Made by a program: the position numbers and the translations under genes. Source: Actinomadura litoris (GTDB taxonomy: Bacteria; Actinomycetota; Actinomycetes; Streptosporangiales; Streptosporangiaceae). Taken from it: DNA of 64,000 nt. This document shows, piece after piece, positions 59,140-64,000 of this stretch. A model generated the notes under the pieces. The model saw nothing but the letters and a program-made list of their open reading frames with translations. It had not been told where the DNA came from and did no database searches. The stretch is from the NCBI RefSeq assembly GCF_009733595.1, contig NZ_WOFH01000006.1:1-64000 (forward strand). Direction: 5' to 3'. Every line of letters starts with the position of its first letter. The first letter of the stretch is position 1.

Positions 59140-60773
59140 GCCGGGCGGAGGGCGCCCGCCACCCGCTGCGCCTCGTGCGGGCGAGCCGCGTCATCACCAT
59201 GGACGGCGCGTCCGACTCCAGGGGCGGCGTCGACGCGTTCGTGACCCTGGGCGAGCGCGTCATCGCGGTGGGCGACGCCGGCGACCTGCGCGGCCGGTTC
59301 CCGGAGGCCGAGACGGTCGACCTGGGCGGCGGCGTGGTCGTGCCCGGGTTCAACGACGCGCACGCCCACCCGTCGCTGCTGGCCGACGGCGGCCTCTACA
59401 TGGACCTCGCGCCCGCGGTGACGCGCAGCGCCGAGGACGTGCGGCGGGCGCTGGCCGAGCGCGCCGCACGCACGCCGGACGGCGGGTGGGTCGTCGGCCA
59501 CAACTTCGACGTCTCCCGCACCGAGGACGGCGGCGCGGTCGACCGCGCCCTCCTGGACCGGGTCTCCGCCCGCCACCCCGTGCTGATCATCCACTACTCC
59601 TACCACGGCGCGGTCGCCAACTCCGCCGCGCTCGCCGCCGCCGGATACGACGAGCACACCCCCGACCCCGTGGGCGGCGAGCTGGTCCGCGACGGCGGGC
59701 GGCTGACCGGCGTCGTCTGGGAGCGGGCCTGGATGGAGGGGTTCCTCGGGCACGGCTCGCGGCCGCCGCTCGTCCCCGCCCCGACGACGGAGGCGCGGGT
59801 CGGGTCGCTGCGGCGGGTGATCGGGGAGATGAACGCGGCGGGCATCACCTCGATCTGCGACGCGATGGTCCACCCGCACGACTGGAAGCTGTACCAGACC
59901 GCCCGCGACCAGGGCGTGCTCACCGCCCGCGTCGGCATGCTGCTCTGGTACGAGTTCTTCGACCCGGCCCCGGGCCCGGCCACCGGTTTCGGCGACGAGT
60001 GGCTGCGGTTCACCGGCGTGAAGATGATGAGCGACGGCGCGGTCTCCGGCGGCACCTGCCTGTGCTCGCGTCCCTACCGGGGCGCCCGGGGCGAGCCGAC
60101 CGGCGGCATCCAGGTCATGCCGGACGAGGAGATCACCGACGTGGTCCACCGGGTGCACGCGGCGGGCGCCAGGCTCGCCGTCCACGCCAACGGCGACCTC
60201 GCCATCGCCAAGGTGCTGGACGCGATGGAACGCGCCACCGCCGCGACGCCGCCGCGTCCCGGCCAGGCGCACCGCATCGAGCACTGCTCGGTGGTGGACG
60301 GGCGGCTCGTGCGGCGCATCCGGGACCTCGGCGTGATCCCCGTCCCCTTCGGCGCCTTCGTCCGCTACCACGGGCGCAACCTGCTCGACCACTACGGCCC
60401 CGAGCGCGCGGCGCGGATCAGCCCGCACCGCACGTTCCGGGAGGCGGGGATCACCGTGGCGGGTTCGTCCGACCACCCGTGCGGCCCGCCCGAGCCGCTG
60501 TACGCGCTCCAGTCGCTGACGACCCGCCGCAGCCTGGACGGCACCGTCCTCGGCGAGGAGGAGCGGCTGACCCCCTACGAGGCGCTGGAGGTCTACACGG
60601 TCGGGTCGGCCGCCGCGTCCGGCGAGGAGCATGTCAAGGGCCGTATCGCGCCCGGCTACCTGGCCGACTTCACCGTGCTCGCCGAGGACCCGCTGCGCGC
60701 CGACCCCGAGCGCCTGGCCGAGGTGCCCGTGACGGGCACGTGGGTCGGCGGCCGTCCGGTCTGGGGCGGCTGA
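59136..60773 (+). CDS. YtcJ-type amidohydrolase, second copy in the window
   Basis: 545 residues, amidohydrolase family 3. VVVPGFNDAHAHPSLLADGG (metal His), GVKMMSDGAVSGG, LAVHANGDLAIAKVLDAM, HRIEHCSVVDGRLV, and the late Asp in VAGSSDHPCGPPEPLYALQSLTTRR. Same plan as the enzyme at 41330-42964 but clearly diverged. ATGA overlap with the 23-codon ORF. Divergent from pucR. A probable hydrolase of an amide, cyclic imide or formyl group; substrate unknown. Confidence 0.87.
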   Translation: MSRAEGARHPLRLVRASRVITMDGASDSRGGVDAFVTLGERVIAVGDAGDLRGRFPEAETVDLGGGVVVPGFNDAHAHPSLLADGGLYMDLAPAVTRSAEDVRRALAERAARTPDGGWVVGHNFDVSRTEDGGAVDRALLDRVSARHPVLIIHYSYHGAVANSAALAAAGYDEHTPDPVGGELVRDGGRLTGVVWERAWMEGFLGHGSRPPLVPAPTTEARVGSLRRVIGEMNAAGITSICDAMVHPHDWKLYQTARDQGVLTARVGMLLWYEFFDPAPGPATGFGDEWLRFTGVKMMSDGAVSGGTCLCSRPYRGARGEPTGGIQVMPDEEITDVVHRVHAAGARLAVHANGDLAIAKVLDAMERATAATPPRPGQAHRIEHCSVVDGRLVRRIRDLGVIPVPFGAFVRYHGRNLLDHYGPERAARISPHRTFREAGITVAGSSDHPCGPPEPLYALQSLTTRRSLDGTVLGEEERLTPYEALEVYTVGSAAASGEEHVKGRIAPGYLADFTVLAEDPLRADPERLAEVPVTGTWVGGRPVWGG

Positions 60774-60779
60774 CCCGTT

Positions 60780-60803
60780 CGGTCCGGCGCGCACGGCGGA
60801 CCG
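60780..60803 (+). terminator. Short hairpin after the amidohydrolase
   Basis: CGGTCCG (60780-60786) and CGGACCG (60797-60803) with a 10-base loop, six bases after the stop codon. Only seven pairs and no U-tract, so a weak call. Confidence 0.4.
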
Positions 60804-61019
60804 GGGGCACGGGCCGTCCGTCCGGCGTCCAGCTCATCGCCCCGCATCACGGTGAACGCGGCCTCCTTTCCTCGCCGCCGCCCTGGCGGCCCGGGGAAAC
60901 TGAGTTCGCGATAATCGCCTGCATTAGCGGCCGATCCGGCAATTGGGGTGTCGATCGGCAACAATCGCTGCTATCTGTTAATCAGCGTCACTTTCTGGCG
61001 GCTTCCGGGGACGAGGGCG

Positions 61020-63146
61020 ATGGCGGCAGGCGGTTCGGCGGGCGAGCGGGGGCGGCGGGCGCGCGAGCAGGCGCTGGAGTTGGCGCGGCGCTCGCGCGAG
61101 GCGTACGCGGTGGCGGCGCGGTGGGAGGCCGGTGCCGAGGCCGAGCGGGTGGTCGCGGCCTCGCTCGTCAGCCTGACCGCCGTCGGCTGGCGGTTACTGG
61201 TGGACCGGCACTGGCCCGGCACCCGCGCCGCGAACATCGACATGATCCTCATCGGGCCGGGCGGCGTGTTCGTCATCGACGTCAAGCGCTGGCGCGAGCC
61301 CCCGGCCGTCGCCGACGACCACCTGACCACCGGCGGCGAGAACCGGGACGGCGAGGTCGCCAAGCTGCTGGCGATGACGCGGACGGCCGACGAGCAGGTC
61401 GCCTCGCTCGGGATGTCGCCGGTCGCGCTGCGCCCGCTGATGGTGTTCGCGGGGCACCGCATCGACGCGCGCCTCGGCCGGGTGCGCCTGCTGGGCCATC
61501 CCGATCTCGTCCACGCGCTGGTCGCCGAGCCGAAACGGCTGACCCCGGCCCTCGTGGGCATTGTCGGCGACCATCTGGCCCAGGTGTTCCCGGCCTACGA
61601 TTCCGCCGCGCTCAAGGAGGACGCCGCCGCCGCGCCCGCCGCGCCCGTGGAAATCGAGGGCGGCGCCCTTTTCCAGACCGAGGACGTCGAGAAGGCGGCG
61701 ATGGAATCGCTGCTGCACGCGCCGATCGAGCAGTGGATGACCTTTCTCGACCCCGACCAGGTGGGCCTCGCGCGCCGCGACTGGAGCGGCCCGGCGCGCA
61801 TCACCGGCCCGGCCGGAACGGGGAAGACCGTCGTCGGGCTGCACCGCGCCGCCCATCTCGCCGGACGCTCCTCGGGCCGCATCCTCTACGTCACGTTCGT
61901 CAACAATCTGCCGCGCGTACAGAAGAACCTCTTCGCCCGGATGGCCTCCACGTTCCTCGACCGCGTCGAATTCCGCAGCCTGCACGGCTGGGCGTCGGCG
62001 TTCCTCGCCGAACGCGGCGCCGGCCTGACGTTGAACCCGCCGCGCGCCGACGACGCGTTCTCGCGCGCCTGGTTGACGGTCGGCCGCGACAGCGCGCTCG
62101 CCGAGATCGACCCGAGCCCCGGCTACTGGCGCGAGGAGATCGACCACGTCATCAAGGGGCGCGGGCTGACCTCCCTGGAGGAGTACCGCACGGTCGCCAG
62201 GCACGGGCGGCGCACCGCGCTCCAGCCCGCGCACCGCGAGGCCGCCTGGCTGCTCTACGAGGAATACGAGATGCTGCGCGAAGCGCGCGGCGTCGGCGAC
62301 TTCAACGACGTGCTGCTCGCGGCCCTGGAGGAACTGCGCGAAAGGCCCGCCGACCCGCCCTATTCCGCCGTGATCGTGGACGAGGTGCAGGATCTCACGC
62401 TCATCGGCGTCCGGCTGCTGCACGCCCTTTCCGGCGACGGCCCGAACGGCCTGCTGCTCATCGGCGACGGGCAGCAGGCGGTCTATCCGGGCGGATTCCG
62501 GCTCGCGGACGCCGGGATCGCCGTGAAGGGCCGGGGCGCCGTGCTGCGCACCAACTACCGCAACGCCGCGCGCATTCTCGAAGCGGCGATGGAGGTCGTC
62601 TCCGACGACCCCTTCGACGACCTGGACGGCCCCAACCCGAACGGCCGCCGCGCCGTCGATCTCACCTATCACGAGGGCGAGGTGCTCCGGGTCGACGCGG
62701 CCGGCGCGGAGGAGCACGACCGCCGCCTCGTCGAGGCGATCAGGGCGCTTCCCGAGCGCGACGGGGGCGGCGCCACCGCGCTCGCGGACTCGGTCGTGCT
62801 GTGCCGCTCGCGCCGCGAGATCGAGCAGTACCACCGCCTGTTCGCCCGCGAGGGGATCCCCGTCCTGCGCCTGGAGAGCTACGACGGGCGCCCGGTCGAG
62901 GCGATCAAACTCGGCACCTACCGCCGCGCCAAGGGCCTGGAATTCAAGAACGTCTTCCTGCCGCACCACGACCACGACCTTTCGCCCGGTCTGGAAAAGG
63001 GCGCGGGCGCCGCCGAGGGGGAACGCGCGGAACTGGCCCGGCGGCAGTTGTTCGTCGCGATGACCCGGGCCCGCGACCTGCTCTGGCTCGGTTCCGCCGA
63101 CAAGATCCACGAACCCGGGCGAACGGCGGACAACACGGAGCTATAG
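61020..63146 (+). CDS. NERD-domain UvrD-like helicase
   Basis: 708 residues from ATG 61020; GTG 60948 would add 24. Residues 35-150 are a NERD nuclease-related domain (AERVVAASL, NIDMILIGPGGVFVIDVKRWRE, with the D...D-x-K pattern). From about 255 a superfamily 1 helicase: Walker A GPAGTGKTVVGLHRAAHLA, VTFVNNLPRVQKNLF, Walker B VIVDEVQDLTLIG, motif III-like LIGDGQQAVYPGGF, motif IV LRTNYRNAARILEA, TYRRAKGLEFKNVFLP and FVAMTRARDLLWL. Probably acts in DNA repair or defence; no other defence genes are near. Confidence 0.88.
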   Translation: MAAGGSAGERGRRAREQALELARRSREAYAVAARWEAGAEAERVVAASLVSLTAVGWRLLVDRHWPGTRAANIDMILIGPGGVFVIDVKRWREPPAVADDHLTTGGENRDGEVAKLLAMTRTADEQVASLGMSPVALRPLMVFAGHRIDARLGRVRLLGHPDLVHALVAEPKRLTPALVGIVGDHLAQVFPAYDSAALKEDAAAAPAAPVEIEGGALFQTEDVEKAAMESLLHAPIEQWMTFLDPDQVGLARRDWSGPARITGPAGTGKTVVGLHRAAHLAGRSSGRILYVTFVNNLPRVQKNLFARMASTFLDRVEFRSLHGWASAFLAERGAGLTLNPPRADDAFSRAWLTVGRDSALAEIDPSPGYWREEIDHVIKGRGLTSLEEYRTVARHGRRTALQPAHREAAWLLYEEYEMLREARGVGDFNDVLLAALEELRERPADPPYSAVIVDEVQDLTLIGVRLLHALSGDGPNGLLLIGDGQQAVYPGGFRLADAGIAVKGRGAVLRTNYRNAARILEAAMEVVSDDPFDDLDGPNPNGRRAVDLTYHEGEVLRVDAAGAEEHDRRLVEAIRALPERDGGGATALADSVVLCRSRREIEQYHRLFAREGIPVLRLESYDGRPVEAIKLGTYRRAKGLEFKNVFLPHHDHDLSPGLEKGAGAAEGERAELARRQLFVAMTRARDLLWLGSADKIHEPGRTADNTEL

Positions 63147-63216
63147 TGCACGGCGATAGGGGTTGGCCGAAACAGCGGTTCCCGGCAACCCGCGAGCGAG
63201 AGGCAGGATTCCCGAC

Positions 63217-64000
63217 ATGTCGGACGCCCCGCAGGGACGACGCCCCGACCAGCAGGAACGGCTCGACCAGACCGATCTCCAGACCGACCGGCCGCATTCG
63301 GCGCGCGTCTACGACTACATCATGGGCGGCAAGGACAACTTCGTCGCCGACCGGGAGACCGCCGCGACCGTCCTGGCCGACTGGCCGGGCCTGCGCACCT
63401 CGATGCTCGCCAACCGCGCCTGCATGCACCGCATGGCCCGCCACCTCGCCGACCTGGGGATACGGCAGTTCATCGACGTCGGCACCGGCATCCCGTCCTC
63501 GCCGAACCTGCACGAGGTGGTGCAGGAGGCGGCACCCGACGCGCGCGTCGTCTACGTCGACAACGACCCGATCGTCCTGGCCCATGCCCGGGCCCTGCTG
63601 GTCGGCTCACCCGAGGGCCGGACCGCCTACATCCAGGCCGACATGCGCTCGCCTGGAACGCTCCTGGAGGACCCGGCGCTCGCCGCGACCCTCGACCTGA
63701 CCCGCCCGGTCGCGCTCACGCTGATCGCCGTCCTCCAGTTCGTGGAGGACGCGCAGTCGCTGGTGGAGGCGCTCGTCGAGCCGCTCCCGTCTGGCAGCTA
63801 CCTCGCGCTCACCATCCCCACCGGCGACCTCGCGCCCGAGTCCGCGCACCTCGCCGGCGAGTACACCCGCCGGGGCATCCCCATGTACCTGCGCGACCGC
63901 GCGCAGGTGGAACGGCTGATCACCGGACTGGAACCGCTGGAGCCGGGTGTCGTCCCGATGCCGCGCTGGCACCCCGCCCCGGGCGAGGAGATCCTCCCCG
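63217..64000 (+). CDS. SAM-dependent methyltransferase, PF04672/DUF574 type (partial at window edge)
   Basis: 261 codons seen, no stop before the window ends. The family pattern is clear: PHSARVYDYIMGGKDNFVADRETA, RACMHRMARHLADLGIRQFIDVGTGIPSSPNLHEVVQEAAPDARVVYVDNDPIVLAHARALL, AYIQADMRSP, VALTLIAVLQFV. Actinomycetes carry many copies of this methyltransferase family; a substrate is not known for most. ATG 63217 gives the family start. It lies 70 bases after the helicase gene. Confidence 0.9.
   Translation, partial: MSDAPQGRRPDQQERLDQTDLQTDRPHSARVYDYIMGGKDNFVADRETAATVLADWPGLRTSMLANRACMHRMARHLADLGIRQFIDVGTGIPSSPNLHEVVQEAAPDARVVYVDNDPIVLAHARALLVGSPEGRTAYIQADMRSPGTLLEDPALAATLDLTRPVALTLIAVLQFVEDAQSLVEALVEPLPSGSYLALTIPTGDLAPESAHLAGEYTRRGIPMYLRDRAQVERLITGLEPLEPGVVPMPRWHPAPGEEILP

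Noticed and set aside
59486..63700. 1404-codon plus-strand open frame across the amidohydrolase, helicase and methyltransferase
   Set aside because: Out of frame with three well-supported genes and very Arg/Pro-rich; only a stop-free shadow.

Overview
The window is very GC-rich DNA with strong third-position G/C, frequent GTG starts and start/stop overlaps of the ATGA, GTGA and TGATG type. With its gene families (PF04672/DUF574-type methyltransferase, StrR-type ParB-fold regulator, respiratory narGHJI, type II polyketide synthase), this points to a filamentous actinomycete, plausibly a Streptosporangiales/Actinomadura-like organism. The taxon is an inference from gene content only. I saw no rRNA, tRNA, CRISPR array or intact insertion sequence.

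Layout. 3-1501: end of a nucleotide-sugar pair (2-epimerase, 6-dehydrogenase). 1549-8383: two-component systems around an MMPL exporter (a kinase/NarL regulator/Usp operon, then a HAMP kinase and an OmpR regulator on either side of the exporter). 8631-22838: a type II polyketide cluster. It holds a ketoreductase, two small ABM-fold oxygenases, an FAD monooxygenase, a DUF1772 protein, SchA/CurD-like and TcmI-like cyclases, an amidohydrolase, a private acetyl-CoA carboxylase (AccAD fusion, BCCP, biotin carboxylase), ACP, an aromatase-cupin fusion, KS-alpha, KS-beta, a secreted hydrolase and an NAD(P)-binding protein. The gene set fits a pentangular polyphenol or a spore-pigment-like aromatic polyketide. 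22945-24325: secreted Cu/Zn superoxide dismutase and a DoxX-like membrane protein.

24477-42964 is a large catabolic island organised around a MarR regulator (30927-31418). Leftward runs a CoA-thioester operon: HMG-CoA-lyase-like enzyme, two crotonases, family III CoA-transferase, acyl-CoA ligase and nitronate-monooxygenase-like flavoprotein. Rightward runs an amine-uptake and breakdown operon: aldehyde dehydrogenase, class III aminotransferase, polyamine-type ABC transporter, a kinase/degenerate-M23/PLP-lyase fusion and a YtcJ-type amidohydrolase. Two nearly identical 21-bp operators, each with a TTGACA -35 element inside it, sit in front of the two arms. This is the strongest regulatory signal in the window and suggests one regulon.

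43065-52146: an OmpR regulator facing a sensor kinase that lies just downstream of narGHJI (respiratory nitrate reductase, minus strand). 52531-55621: an orphan transposase-type DUF4096 protein, a StrR/ParB-like regulator and a threonine-dehydratase-like PLP enzyme. 55651-60773: a secreted PQQ-type sugar dehydrogenase, and a PucR regulator divergent from a 23-codon ORF coupled to a second YtcJ-type amidohydrolase. 61020-64000: a NERD-UvrD helicase and the start of a PF04672-type methyltransferase cut by the window edge.

Starts were chosen from overlap with the upstream gene, visible Shine-Dalgarno sequence and family N-termini. Alternatives are noted where real. All homology calls are by eye from protein motifs; no database search was run.
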